From assembly GCF_000516985.1 (NCBI RefSeq), contig NW_006917094.1:682001-746000 (forward strand): 64,000 nt of DNA, written 5' to 3'. The position numbers and the translations under genes are program-made. Source of the stretch: Pestalotiopsis fici W106-1. Taxonomy: Eukaryota > Ascomycota > Sordariomycetes > Amphisphaeriales > Sporocadaceae. Under the pieces are notes generated by a model. That model saw only the letters and a program-made list of their open reading frames with translations, did not search any database and was not told the origin of the DNA. Shown here in pieces: positions 48,350 to 60,200 of the stretch (its first letter is position 1; each line of letters begins with the position of its first letter).

Positions 48350-50398
48350 TTACGCCGGAGCCTTTCTTTGCTTTTGCTTTTCCAATCTCCTCCTCTTTTC
48401 CCGCAGCTTCTGGTCTTCGGCACTCTTCTTGTTGTTGGTGTACATCATTTGGTCATGCAGCTTGCGCTTCTTCTTGCTCAGCATGCCTCTTGCACGATCC
48501 AAATCTTCCGCGTCTTCCTTGGCTTGTGCTGCCAGCTTCTTTCGTGCATCTGCCTTTGCCTTGGAACGAGTATTTTGTGCTGGCTTTTGCGGCACTGCCT
48601 GGCCTGTCATTTCGGCAATGAGTTCACGTTGGCGCTGGAGTTCAGCGTCCTCTTCTTCTTCCTCTTCGGCATCATCCTCGGCTTCCTCCTCTTCCTCGTC
48701 CTGCTCATCACCAGAGAATCCACCAAAGTCCTCATCATCCTCGTCGGCGTCATCCACATCCATGGAATCAGCAGCGCTCTCTCCCTTCTTGGCAGTAGTA
48801 CCGTTCTCGGCTTCTTCCTCATCATCTTCCTCATCCTCGTCCTCCTCATCATCGCTGTCAGCCAGTGCCTCCTCTTCAGGCTGTTGATCCTCCAATGGGA
48901 TGGTGGGGTCGTAGCCACCAGCCGTGGACTGGACAAAGGGACTCAAATGAGGGGGGAGTTGCGCGCCTGGTGCGTACAAGTCTGCAGGCTTGAGCTCCTC
49001 ATCGTTGACGCTATCCCATATCCATTGAGGCTGCACGTAGATTCTGCCAGGCAGTCTCTGGTTGGCGCCAAGCTTTTGAGAGGTCTGGTTGTCCTCACCG
49101 TCGCCGTTCTCCTCGTTCATGGCAGCAACGACGGGGCGGTCCACAATCTGATGCGTGATGGAAGGATCGCGCTCATCCGTGGTGTAAGCGCCCTCACCCA
49201 GGACAGCATCCCAACCGACACGCTTGCACCCAAAGGCCTTGAGCAGAAACTCGAGAGGTTGTCTGGGTGTCTCACGCGACAGGAAGAAGGTGCAATTGGC
49301 AAAAAGCGTTCCGGGGTCAGTTCCAGAGTATGTGGGCTGGGGAAGAACATCGCCACCAGGGGCAGCCGGCTCAAACTTGTCAATTGTGTCTGTTGGCTGA
49401 TCCTCCTTATCAGCACCAGCAGCGTCTCCATTGCTGGTCTTGTCGTCAACTTTTCCGAGCTGCTTGATGACCTTGTTCACGGCGGCCTGAGTTGCCGGGT
49501 CGATGGCCTTCTTGGAGGCTTCCTCAGCAGGCTTCTCCTCGGCGGGCTTGTCTTGAATTGCGCTGGCATGCTTGCCCTCAATCGTGAAGGCGCCCAACTC
49601 GGCGGCCAGCTCATCCTTCTTTGCATCAAACTTTGGCGGATAGACAAGACCAATCGAGCTGTACAGTCTAAAGTTGACAAACTTGAGGAGAGTCATGTAG
49701 AATTGGACAAAAGTGCCCATGATTCTGAAATCAATGTCGCCAAGGATGCGCTGGTTGAACTTGTAGGGGACAAGCCAGAGAATGTCCTCGCCTTGAATGG
49801 TCGCCTGGTAGTAGATACCCTTGATCGACAAGAAGGACTTGCGCAGGCTTTGCGAGACTATGAGGTAGTGTTGGAACTCGAGACATAGCCGCTCGCAGCG
49901 GGCAATCATCTTGGCGGGGACACTCGAGGTCGAGGGCAGGTTGGCGAAGAGGAACAGCATCGACAGGGCATCGTCCAGGTCTCTAAGCGCGTCGACAAAG
50001 GTCGGGTAGCGCTCGCGGACAAGGTGGTCGAGAGTATACGGCGGCTTGCCAGTCTTCTCGGGTCTGGCGGCATTGCGCTCGAGGCGAGAGGCGTCCGTCA
50101 CATCTCCTCTTCCCAAGGCACGAGAAATCTTCTTCTCCAGAGCCTTCTGGTCCCTGAACTTTTGCAGCAGTGGCTCATGGAGCAGGTATTGAATGTCCTT
50201 GGAGTAGTAAAAGGTGGTCGAAGCGGTCGAGCTCTTGCTAACTTTCTTGCGGTTGTTGGGCTCGCGCGGGAAGATACCCTTCCAGATGCACAGCTTTCTG
50301 AAATCGGGCAAGCTGATCTGCAACTTCTTGATGGCCTGGTTTCTGGTGATGTAGTTTTTGGCGGCACCGGCCTGGCCCTTCTTCTTTATCCGACCCAT
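48350..50398 (-). CDS. NOP7: Pescadillo homologue Nop7
   Basis: Nop7 is the nucleolar scaffold of the PeBoW (Nop7-Erb1-Ytm1) complex, needed for 27S pre-rRNA processing and 60S assembly. This is a single exon of 682 residues starting at [20 protein letters not shown]; the open frame continues upstream but that sequence is leader. The Pescadillo N domain covers about 6-290 ([18 protein letters not shown] and [20 protein letters not shown] are family signatures). A BRCT domain lies at about 362-470, with [20 protein letters not shown] and [12 protein letters not shown]. Then comes a highly acidic region (about 500-590) of Asp and Glu runs, followed by a basic coiled-coil tail ([14 protein letters not shown] and [17 protein letters not shown]). 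Length and order are normal. The gene diverges from PIG-U. Confidence 0.97.
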   Translation of the reverse strand: MGRIKKKGQAGAAKNYITRNQAIKKLQISLPDFRKLCIWKGIFPREPNNRKKVSKSSTASTTFYYSKDIQYLLHEPLLQKFRDQKALEKKISRALGRGDVTDASRLERNAARPEKTGKPPYTLDHLVRERYPTFVDALRDLDDALSMLFLFANLPSTSSVPAKMIARCERLCLEFQHYLIVSQSLRKSFLSIKGIYYQATIQGEDILWLVPYKFNQRILGDIDFRIMGTFVQFYMTLLKFVNFRLYSSIGLVYPPKFDAKKDELAAELGAFTIEGKHASAIQDKPAEEKPAEEASKKAIDPATQAAVNKVIKQLGKVDDKTSNGDAAGADKEDQPTDTIDKFEPAAPGGDVLPQPTYSGTDPGTLFANCTFFLSRETPRQPLEFLLKAFGCKRVGWDAVLGEGAYTTDERDPSITHQIVDRPVVAAMNEENGDGEDNQTSQKLGANQRLPGRIYVQPQWIWDSVNDEELKPADLYAPGAQLPPHLSPFVQSTAGGYDPTIPLEDQQPEEEALADSDDEEDEDEEDDEEEAENGTTAKKGESAADSMDVDDADEDDEDFGGFSGDEQDEEEEEAEDDAEEEEEEDAELQRQRELIAEMTGQAVPQKPAQNTRSKAKADARKKLAAQAKEDAEDLDRARGMLSKKKRKLHDQMMYTNNKKSAEDQKLREKRRRLEKQKQRKAPA

Positions 50399-50869
50399 TT
50401 TGGCGATTGGTCTGCTGTGGCCTCGAATGTGCTCGAGGAATGAATGGCAGACAGAAAATGGAAAGAGAGTTGCGCAGGAAAACACAAACCGCCTATCACA
50501 AAACGGCCCTCTCTGACTTTTCTTTCCAATGGCCCCGCCAGACTGGGAACTTTTTCCCAGCTTGAACTTTTTCTGCCGCCTGGTTATCGATATGCTTTCA
50601 CCGCCCACCTTATTTCTGGGGTAAACCCGACGAGGTTTAGTGCTGCGCGCTGGAGCTTCTAGCAACCAGCAGGGGTCCGCTGGCCTCTTGCAGCAACTGA
50701 CAAACAGCCACTTCTCCCTGCTAGCAGTACGTAGTACTTACCTACCCACTGTACCGTACCTGAACCTAGGCAGAGCTCCAGCCAAAGAAAAGGCATACGG
50801 GCCACCTTGAAGTGCTTTGTAACTGGGCAATTATTCCTCTCTTTCTCTTCTAGACGATGGAATTGCGAT
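50399..50869. other. Divergent promoter region, NOP7 / GAB1
   Basis: This 471-bp stretch lies between two essential housekeeping genes transcribed away from each other. It contains no coding signal. I see no clear ribosome-biogenesis promoter element. Confidence 0.5.
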
Positions 50870-52226
50870 ATGACCCAAGCTAATATGGGCTCTCAAGCGA
50901 CTTCGGGGACAACTGGTCTCTTTGTCGCTGCCGCCGCTCTTCGTCTCCTTCTCTTCACGGCTTTCCCAGGCCTCCCGGACTTGCTGACGGGTCGTGTCGA
51001 AATATCCACACCAGTGAACAGCTTCAAGAGATGTATGTTGATTCCAAACGCAACTGCGCGTGCCCAAGACGGATCGAATCGAGGGTTGCTGATACTGAAA
51101 AACAGTACAAGAGGGTCTCTTTCTCTACAACCACAATGTCTCCCCTTACGACGGCGGTGTCTACCATCAAGCACCCCTACTCCTGCCCCTCTTCTCGCTG
51201 CTCCCCGACACGGCAGCATACCCGATCTTCACATACGCCCTATATATCCTCATCGACATCCTGAGCGCCAATGCGCTGTATAAAATCGCCGAGTCGGGCG
51301 AGGCGAGCACCTCGAGATTATTCAAGTCGCCGCGGGCAGAGAGGAAGTGGTCCGGATATGTTGTGGCCGCCTTGTTCCTACTCAACCCCTTTACTATAGC
51401 GACTTGTCTTGCGCGCCCAACAACCGTCTTCACGACATGCGCCATCCTTCACGCTGTTTCAAAGGCTATTTCGGGTCAGATTTTTACGTCGATGCTGTCT
51501 CTGTCCTTTGCCGCCTACCTATCCATGTACCCCATCCTTCTGCTCCCACCTCTAGTACTACTGGCGTACGACCGGACATACAAACCGAATGGGCCCTCAC
51601 TCGTGCAATTTGCTGGCGTCAATGTTCTCGCCGTCACAATAAGCTTGGCGATCCTCTTCTTGTCGTCCTTTGCCGTGACTGGTTCATGGGAGTTTCTTTA
51701 TTCGACCTACGGCATCCAATTGACTCTGACAGACCTCACCCCAAATGTGGGCCTTTGGTGGTACTTTTTCGTGGAAATGTTTGACCCCTTCCGCTCCTTC
51801 TTCCTCGGTGTCTTCTGGCTACACTTGTCCTCGTACGCCCCAGCGCTTTCGATCCGCATACGGCACCAGCCGTTGGTAGTTCTCACCCTCCTCACTGGCA
51901 TCTTTGGCATCTTCAAGCCTTACCCCAGCGTTGCCGATACATCGCTGTTCCTGGCCATGGTTTCCTGCTTCCGGCACATCTTCCCACTCTTGCGGTATAG
52001 CTTCTTGACCGGCTCGGTGGTGCTGTACTCTACGTTCTTGGGACCAGCATTCTATCACTTATGGATATACGCCGGAAGTGGAAACGCCAACTTTTTCTAC
52101 GCCATCACCCTCGTCTGGAGCTTGGGACAGAGTCTGCTCGTGAGCGACCTTGCCTTTGCTGCTCTGAGAGACGAGTGGGAGGTGGAGAGGCCCGAGATGA
52201 AGGGCAAGGAAATCAGGCAGATTTGA
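50870..52226 (+). CDS. GAB1: GPI transamidase subunit PIG-U/Gab1
   Basis: This polytopic ER membrane protein is a subunit of the GPI transamidase, which attaches GPI anchors to proteins. Exons 50870-51032 and 51106-52226 (73-bp intron, phase 1) give 427 residues. The ATG at 50870 gives MTQANMGSQATSG; a second ATG five codons later is an alternative. Family landmarks are the luminal loop SFKRLQEGLFLYNHNVSPYD followed by GGVYHQAPLLLPLF, and FDPFRSFFLGVFWLH. Eight or more hydrophobic segments are visible, for example FVAAAALRLLLFTAFPGLP, VLAVTISLAILFLSSFAV and AITLVWSLGQSLLVSDLAFA. The hydrophilic C-terminus ends WEVERPEMKGKEIRQI. Length matches the family. Confidence 0.96.
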
Positions 52227-52661
52227 TACCTTGCAAATGATACAAGGCGACCGAATCGCCAATCTTCAAGTCCTTCCACTCTAGGGACACGTCTAGTCAC
52301 TTATGTGGGACAAGCCATAGATAGTATAGTTTCCAGCGCGCTGGGCATCTATGAAACTGGAACACATGTACGTGCCAGACCACATGTATCAGTATTGTCA
52401 GAAGAGCAAAGACAGCCGCATAGTCCTGCCAACTGAGATCTTGAGATTTATGATGAGATTGGCGATTGATATTCCATTTCAGCATGGACAAATAAAGTGA
52501 TAATGAGTCGAGTATACAATATTGTCTATGGCTATGAGTATTGCCCGGTGTTGTACACGTTCCTCATCCTTGGGATACCCGCTACTTTACATTTCTAGAC
52601 ATTTTCTACATAATCATACACAGCAAGCATTCATGAACCTTGGCCACCAGATCTCGTAGCC
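52227..52661. other. Convergent 3' intergenic region
   Basis: GAB1 and the IleRS gene converge here. The 435 bases are AT-rich and contain no recognisable feature beyond likely 3' UTRs. Confidence 0.5.
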
Positions 52662-55599
52662 CTACTCTTTGACCATCTCCTCGCAGCGACCGCACAAGGA
52701 ATCCTCGACCGGGGCGATATACCGCCAGCAGCGAGAACACTTTGCATCGTGCGGTGGGAGGACTGCAATGGTGCCCTTGACACCACTTCCATTGATATCG
52801 ATTTCCTGCTTGTATTGTTCCCATCCTGGGGTGCTGGGGGATGCATCTCCTGCAGTAATCTCGAGCGACGAGACAACGAACATGTTGGCCAGCTCATCGG
52901 CATATCTTTCCAGGACGGCAATTACTCCTGCGTCAGACGTCGACACTACAATTGAGCTCTGCAACGAGGATCCCACGACCTTGTCAGCCCGGGCTTTCTC
53001 GAGGCCTGTTTTGATGGCCGAGTGCACAGCCATTAGGGTCGGAATATCTTTTCGTACGGCCGGGAGATCCAACGTGAGGCGATCTTCCGAGATCACGGGA
53101 GTCGCATACAACTGGTGGAGAGGGTGAACGACGGCCATGTCCTGCTTCATCCACTCCGGCCGATGCTCCCAGACCTCTTCGACCAGTGACGGAGTCATTG
53201 GTGCCAGCATTCTCATGAAGCCATAGAAGATGGGCTCAATGACACCGCCTCCGTCGCCGCAGTATAGCCTGTCCTTTGATGCCTCCAAATAGAAAGCGGA
53301 CAAATCGTTTGTGATCCATCGGTTAAGAATGCTGAAGCCTCTGTAGAACTCGTGCTTGTCAAAGGCTTTTCCAACCTCCTCCATTGTATCTCGCAGCTGG
53401 ATGAGTGCGATATGGTCTGCAGTGAAGAGTGGCGCTGACCGAGCAGACTCATGCATAGAGCCCAGCAACATCTTGGCAATGGTGCGGTACTTGAGCAACG
53501 CGGTATGAATAGCCCGGAGTACCGTCTCACTGATAGCTACATCCTTGGTATAGTCACTGCTTGCGGCCCACAGGCGCAGTGCATCAGCTCCGAGAGCATC
53601 ATACGTTGGTGGCCCTTGTGCCGCCTTGCCCTTTCTCTTCACTGGTGGCAGCAGGGACCCGTCCATGACCTGTTGGGGCTCAATAACATTACCCAGAGAC
53701 TTTGACATCTTCTTGCCCTCACCATCCAAGGTGAACCCATGTGTAATTAGCTGTTTGAAGGGTGCGCCCTTGACAAAGCCAGTGTCTTCAACGGCGCCAG
53801 CTGCAACTCGTGTCAACAGACTCGACTGAAACCATCCGCGATGTTGGTCGGATCCCTCCAGGTACACGTCGGCTTGGCCAGACATCATGCTCCAGCTACT
53901 ACCGCTGTCAAACCACACATCCATCGTGTCAGTGCCTCTTCTGTATTCTCCAGACAGGCGACTAGGAATCCAGGCTGGGTCATCCGGTGCATCAGACCAC
54001 CAAGCCCCGGTGCCTCGATCTTTCATGACGGACAGAATGTGTTCAACAGTCGCTTCATCTACAACAGCGGCCCCATTCTTATCAAATAGAGCAGGAATAG
54101 GGACACCCCAAGCACGTTGCCTTGAGATGCACCACTCGCTGCGCCCCTTGACAAAGCTTTCCAGACGTTTCCGTCCCACTTCTGGAAAGAAACGCACACT
54201 CTCCAAGGCACTCAGCGCCTCATCTCTGATATGGGATACATCGGCAAACCACTGCTCCGTAGCCCTGATGACAACAGGCTGTTTTGTCCTCCAGTCATAT
54301 GGGTACTTGTGCTTGTACTTTTCGACGTGGAGAATATCACTGCCAAGAAGGTCAATCACAGATTGGCTACCACCGTGATTGATAGAAGGTGCCGAGGTCA
54401 GTCGATCTGGGTCATCCGGGTATGCATCCGCTGTGAACTTGCCCTCATTGTCAATGGGGGCCGTGACGGACAAATTCAACGAGCGACAGACTTCGTAATC
54501 GTCAAAACCATGTCCAGGGGCCAGATGAACAAGACCAGAACCTGAATCTGCCGTGACAAAATCCGCATGTATGATTGGTTGTGATGGTGCGGATTTGCCT
54601 TTTAGAGGGTGCCGATAACTCAGGTTTGTGAAGTGCTTGCCAGCAATGGAAGATGCGCCGGAAGACGTCTGGTTGGGAAGCATATCTTGAGTTTGGTCCA
54701 ATCGAGTTTCTGCGACAATGTATCCATCTTCTCCGTCCATAACAATGGAATAGTTCATATCGTCATGGACGGCGATGGCTTGGTTGGCGGGAAGTGTCCA
54801 TGGTGTCGTGGTCCAGATAATGGCGTATAATCCTCCCTTCATACTTCCAGCGGCCTCTGCAAGCTCCGGAACATCTTTCCAAGAATCATCAATGCGGAAT
54901 CTGACCCAGGCTGCAGTAGAAACGTGGTCATCTTTGTACTCCAGCTCGGCTTCAGCAAGTGCCGTCTTCGAAGAGGGTGACCAGTATACTGGCTTGAATC
55001 TACGATAGATCAAGCCCTTCTTGACCATTTTTTGGAAGAGTCTCAGCTGTCGCATCTCAAAGGCAGCATCCATGGTCGTCCACCGACGGTCCCAGTCGCC
55101 CATGACGCCATAGCTCCGGAAACTCTTCATCTGCTTCAGAACCGTGTTGCTTGCCAGGTTCCTCGCTGACTTGCGGATCTCGACAGGCGTGAGATGCTTG
55201 CCCCCATCTTCGGCCTTGCCTAGGGCCTTGAGCTCAATGGGTAGGCCGTGGCAGTCCCAGCCAGGTATATAGTCAACGCGCCGTCCCTGCTGCACTTTTA
55301 CACGCAGGATCATGTCCTTGAGGACCTTATTGAGTGCATGGCCGACGTGGAGGTTGCCATTGGCGTAAGGGGGGCCATCATGAATGACAAAGGTATCATC
55401 GCTCGGCCGGTTGGCTTTTTGCCATTCGTAGAAGTCGTCCGCGGACCGCTTAATGTACTGCTCGCGCAATTGGGCCGAGGCTCTTGGTCTACATGGTATG
55501 GTTCAGCTTTTGCAAGTCGAATTAGGAGGATGAGTCTAGAAAATCATACGGAAATGTGGACTTGGGCAGCCGTAGAGTTGACGTCCATGATTTTGACAT
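52662..55599 (-). CDS. ISM1: Mitochondrial isoleucyl-tRNA synthetase
   Basis: This class I synthetase charges mitochondrial tRNA-Ile. Exons 55550-55599 and 52662-55488 (61-bp intron, phase 2) give 958 residues, right for the bacterial-type mitochondrial enzyme. I chose ATG 55599 because it yields MSKSWTSTLRLPKSTFPPR, a basic, hydroxylated, acid-free presequence that splices in frame. The HIGH signature is HVGH at 64-67 in GNLHVGHALNK. The KMSKS loop is GKKMSKSLGN near 608. The editing domain has TTTPWTLPANQAIAV. The C-terminal zinc finger is CSRCWRYIAPVEDSLCGRC, nearly at the end of the protein. Two ATGs upstream of the chosen start lie in other frames and would lower translation if they are in the mRNA. 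Confidence 0.97.
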
Positions 55600-56007
55600 G
55601 GTCGTTCATGAGACCATGACGGGAGTTTGGTCCAAATTCCCCGATTCCTCGACGCGTCGCGACTTTGGGAAGTGCATACAATAATTTTTTTCCCACTTTG
55701 GAGCTTGATACGCTGCAGGCACATCAGCGCTCGGATAAGGCTACGAGGTTCACTGATCTGCACTAAAGATCTGCCATTCGTCCCCTGTAAGAGGTCCAGC
55801 TACAGCTCACTAAGACCGCTAATGCGAGGCTGATATCCCACCTTCAGCTGTCGTCATCGTCCATTCCAACACTAAACTTTCCTTCTGCCTGTTCCCAACC
55901 TCGAAACACAGAGACGCGCTGTTTGCCCAAACGTTACCTAGAGTATCTGCAATGTCGCAGCAGACATGGTCATGAATCTATCCTGCCGTCCGCCCTGAAA
56001 ACGTATA
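55600..56007. other. Divergent intergenic region
   Basis: These 408 bases separate the IleRS start from the gene at 56008 and contain both promoters. ATGs at 55617 and 55609 on the minus strand form short upstream frames of the IleRS gene. No other feature is seen. Confidence 0.5.
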
Positions 56008-57205
56008 ATGGCACCGATTCGACGATACCTGCGAATTACAAAGTACTCGGTTTTGGAAGTGCGCATCTATCTCGACAATCCAGGACTTGCGCAAACATGG
56101 CTCTTGCATCCGAGGCACAATGTGCTGCCCAGGGTTATTGAGGCAGTCCGACCGTTGGTCCTGCCGAAACTACGCGAGGAGAAGGAGCGCGCCCGCAAGA
56201 AAAGCACCAGGAAGAAGAACATCAAGGATGTCGTTGTGGAAGGTCAGTTGACCCATCACGAATACGCGGAGTGCACGGAACGCCAAAGTTTCGGGTGCAT
56301 TCGGTTACCATCTATCCTTCCTGTCACTAGCACGTTGTACCACATAAACAAGATTTCGAGAGGCCATTTGCCTGTTGTATGCGGCCTCACGTCGGCTCGG
56401 ACCATGGGGCAATTATAGTTTTGCACAGCATTATCATTGACTTTTGGGGGGCTAACGGTGTGGTCGCATTGCAGATGACTTTGAGGTCTCGATATTCCTG
56501 ACCGAGACAACGACGCGCCACTCCTTGGTCACCAAGCACAAGCACTTTCACGACAAGTCCCAGACCAAGCTCACCTCGACCTCCAGTCGGGGGCTGGTGG
56601 GCGCATCCAATGAGGCGCCAATCGACGTGGACATCGAGGCCGTTACAGCCCCCATTATCCTACAAGAGGAGGACGACGACGACGAGCCCGGCGGCATTGG
56701 GGCCGCTTTGGCTGCTATACCGCCGGCCCCAACGTCAATGGACACGGATGCGCCTGCAGCTAGACGACCTAAGCGAGCGCGGAGAGATACGGGGCAGGGG
56801 AGCGACGAAGAGGAAGGTCTCTTCATCTCTTCAGACGATGATGGAGATGTAGACGCTGTAGAGTCGCAATCCGATGGTGCAGAGCGCCCGCCCCCGCAGA
56901 AGCGCCGCAAAGAGGCGACAATCGCCATCGACGATGGAACCGGCGAAGACGATAAGAAGAAGCTCGCCATGGACATCACATATGACGGGTTTTCCATCTA
57001 CGGACGGGTACTATGTTTGGTGGTTAAGCGCCGTGACGCCCCCCAAGCTGCGGGGAGCAGCAGGGTAGGATCGGGGTCCGGCGGCAGCAACAGTAGCAAC
57101 AACAACAACAAGACCGGCAGAGGCCAAGGCCAAGGTCAGGCCATGTTGGAGAACTTCATCATCTCGACACAGATGCCTGCGGGCGAAGAGGAAGGTCCAG
57201 TTTGA
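56008..57205 (+). CDS. Unrecognised conserved-looking fungal protein
   Basis: I cannot assign a function. Exons 56008-56242 and 56475-57205 (232-bp intron, phase 1) give 321 residues. The N-terminal block (about 1-110) looks folded: MAPIRRYLRITKYSVLEVRI then YLDNPGLAQTWLL, IEAVRPLVLPKLREEKERAR, a basic KKSTRKKNIKD stretch and DDFEVSIFLTETTTRHSLVT. The middle (about 125-270) is acidic and disordered, with EEDDDDE and SDEEEG, and an RRPKRARRD basic motif that may be a nuclear localisation signal. A second folded-looking block follows, MDITYDGFSIYGRVLCLVVK. After a Gly/Ser/Asn-rich linker, the C-terminus reads AMLENFIISTQMPAGEEE. Two conserved ends separated by a disordered acidic centre suggest a nuclear adaptor; that is inference only. 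The splice is convincing because it joins VVVE to DDFEVSIF in frame. Confidence 0.85.
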
Positions 57206-60200
57206 ACGGATCACTTGAATCGCTGGACCCGTAAACAATCTCGCTTCCATTCATGACTCTTATGCTACAACTAACAACCAAGACTACCCCGGACGAAATA
57301 GGATAAGGAATGCTGATCATTGGAGCCGCAAAGGCGCAGCTGAACCCGTAAACCCCTGTAGTATCCGTACCACGATAATCCGCAGCAACCAAAAAAATGG
57401 TATGAGCTCGGAATGATTACATTTAATGCCATTAATGTGTCATGTTACGGCCGACTGGGCTGCTTTCTTAGTCGCGACTATGGGAAGATCACCCTTTCCG
57501 TATGTGGGGATTGACAATAGCTCGCGATAGTGCGCGAGCTGCCAAAAGCTTAACTTTGCCGTGCCGCCGACTGTCAAACATATGGCTTTTGGTGACGTTT
57601 AGGCGGGCAGGCATTGTCTTTACTGTAATGCGACGAAGGAGGTACGATTTGATTCATTCGTAGCCTGGTACTTTGTAGTAGCCCGTCTTAATCAAAAAGC
57701 CAAGGTCTATTGATGTCTCCATTCAAGGGTTTTCCCGTCGTATGTACGAATACATTATCATGATTCGTACTCCATACCCACCGCTGCCCAGGTTGAAGTG
57801 TTGCGAGCGCGACCCCCCTCCCCTCCCTCTCCGTCAGCCCGATCCACTGATTTTCTTCCAGGATGTGTGATATGATTATCATACTTCAAAGGCATAGGGC
57901 TCATCAATCTTGGCTTCACATTGATGATGATCCTACGCCAGCAAATGGTAAGAAAATAAAAAGAGGAGAAAAAGATACCTAGCATTGGTGTACCTACTGT
58001 AGAGCGGGGATGGGGTGGGAGGGGGGCCTACGTGCAAACCTTGCGTCTGATGATTTGCTCTCTTACACGCATCTCCAGTTGCAGATAATGGGGATAGAGT
58101 TTCAATGTTGGAACAACTTGAGGAGAGGGAAAATGTCCGTGTGGTGAATCGTGATACGGTACCGAGCTATTTTGAACCCCACAGCTACACAAGCACCTAG
58201 CGACCAAACAATCCCATACCAATGATCACGTATGTACCCTACCCATGATAATGGGGGGATTTACCTGTTGGGTTGGGGGTGGATCATTTTTGCCTTGTAG
58301 TGCTTTGCCCATGGCGCACGTTTCCTCCTCAACAGCGCGAGCATTTATTTTCGTAGATCAGGACAAAGGATTCAAGCCACGCGGGTCTATAGTGCGAGAC
58401 ATATTGAACAGCTTAAGAGGCCGGCTCGATCATGGCACTTGCGTTTTCCTGGTCCTTTTAGTATATTCCGACGTAGGGTGGGGGATCGAGATTCCCTGAC
58501 GACCAGCTGTGTTTCCATTCTGGGGAATTCATCGGCGTCAGGTATGAGTAGGTAGGTATGAGTAACTCGGTGTTCACAAGTGATCAAAACAGACTATGGT
58601 CGTATGACGGATGGATGGGTGTTCAGCCCCCCCTCCCTTCAGCAGGTTTGGCAGAGAGGGAGAGACCAAAAAAGCCACCCCTCTCATGAAGGGCCAAGAG
58701 CAACAAAAAGGTATTGGCATGTTTTCCTAGGGTTCCTGATAACCACAAAAAATGCAGGGCACAAAGAGCTTGCATGGCAGCAGCCCGCCAAGGTTCAAGC
58801 TTACCATAATAGAAATTCATTTGCCAAATCACACTTGGTCTGCCTACACGCCGTTATCTAGGTACAAGTTGTACCTTGCATGCATGGGCAGAGTGAGACG
58901 AAAGTGGGTGTGTAGGAGAATTGGTCAGCTGGACATGTTGACCAGGGACAGAATACCACCCCAGTATTACTCACCACTGGGCACATTTGATATTTGACAA
59001 CATTAACGGCCATGGACCAAGATTTGCCCCATCTCCAAATCCCTTGGGTAGTCAGTTTATCAGCTCGATATGAAGCTTGTGCAGTAGCGTGGGGAAATTT
59101 GTAAAAGTAAAGAGTACATCTGAGCCTTTTCTCTGTTTTCTGTTTCCTTGGGGTCGTCCCAGCCGGCCGCGACCCCGGCAAACTGATGAGTTGTCAATGA
59201 ATCCATCCATGTTTCACCCCGTTTTGGGATAACTACCATATCGTGGGCTGGTAGGCTGGTAACCTTGGGCTCGGAGGGAATAATTGATGGTGGCCGGCAA
59301 GCTCCAACTTGTTATTGTTAGTTTGCATACATCTCGTATGCTGTGACGGTCGCCTGGGCGCCCGTCCAACTCTTCGTGTCGGATAGTGTCGAGCTTAATC
59401 GGCCAGCTCAAGCTAGCTAGCTCCTCCCGGGTATAAGGATGGTGTTGCTAGGCATTAGTCCCGAAAGGACGATGACTTGGATGAATTGAATTCCTCCGGT
59501 TCCTGAAAAGCGGCATGTGGCTTATCGATGGGCGCCATACTGATTGACAGGAACATTTCTGGTTTGGAGTGTCTTGACGACATCTTGACGTTACAAGTCG
59601 TCCTCTGGCCTCGTAAGCGACCATCAGCGTTTGCCCAAAACGAGTACCATCACCACCCTCCCTTTCTGCTATGTGTTGGAATTTGTGGTTCCCACAGCTT
59701 AATCAGCGCCGATATGGAGGGTCGGAAGGGAATCCTCTGAGCGATTGTACCTGTCATCATGAGCTGGAGCACAGGTGGAATGGCTGAAATGGGCTTATCA
59801 TAACAGCAAGCTGACAGCCCCGCCCGTTAATTGTACTGTGGAGGTGTGCAGCCACACCACACCAATCCGGGAATATATGGATGTATTGGTCACTTTTACG
59901 GAATGATGTACTACTGTACGGATAACATGTCTATGATGCAAGAGTAAGCACGATATTGCAATCCATTATGCCAGAGGGCACCATCATGCATCAACGATAA
60001 GACGATTTTCTTGTCTCCCTGTGCCACTCTTAACCGTGAGGAGAAGCTGTCGTGGCACCTGCTTGTGATACACGATGCAGCATCCCCCGGCAGTCACGTT
60101 GCCAATTGGCCCCAACAACGTATCGAATAATCCGGGGGTCACATATGGATGGAGATGGGGTGGCTTGCGTGGCCCTGTAGTTGCTGGCCGCTATAGATCT

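Noticed and set aside
48368..49888. 506-codon plus-strand frame with hydrophobic runs
   Set aside because: Antisense of NOP7; the apparent membrane-like Leu/Phe runs are complements of Glu/Lys codons.
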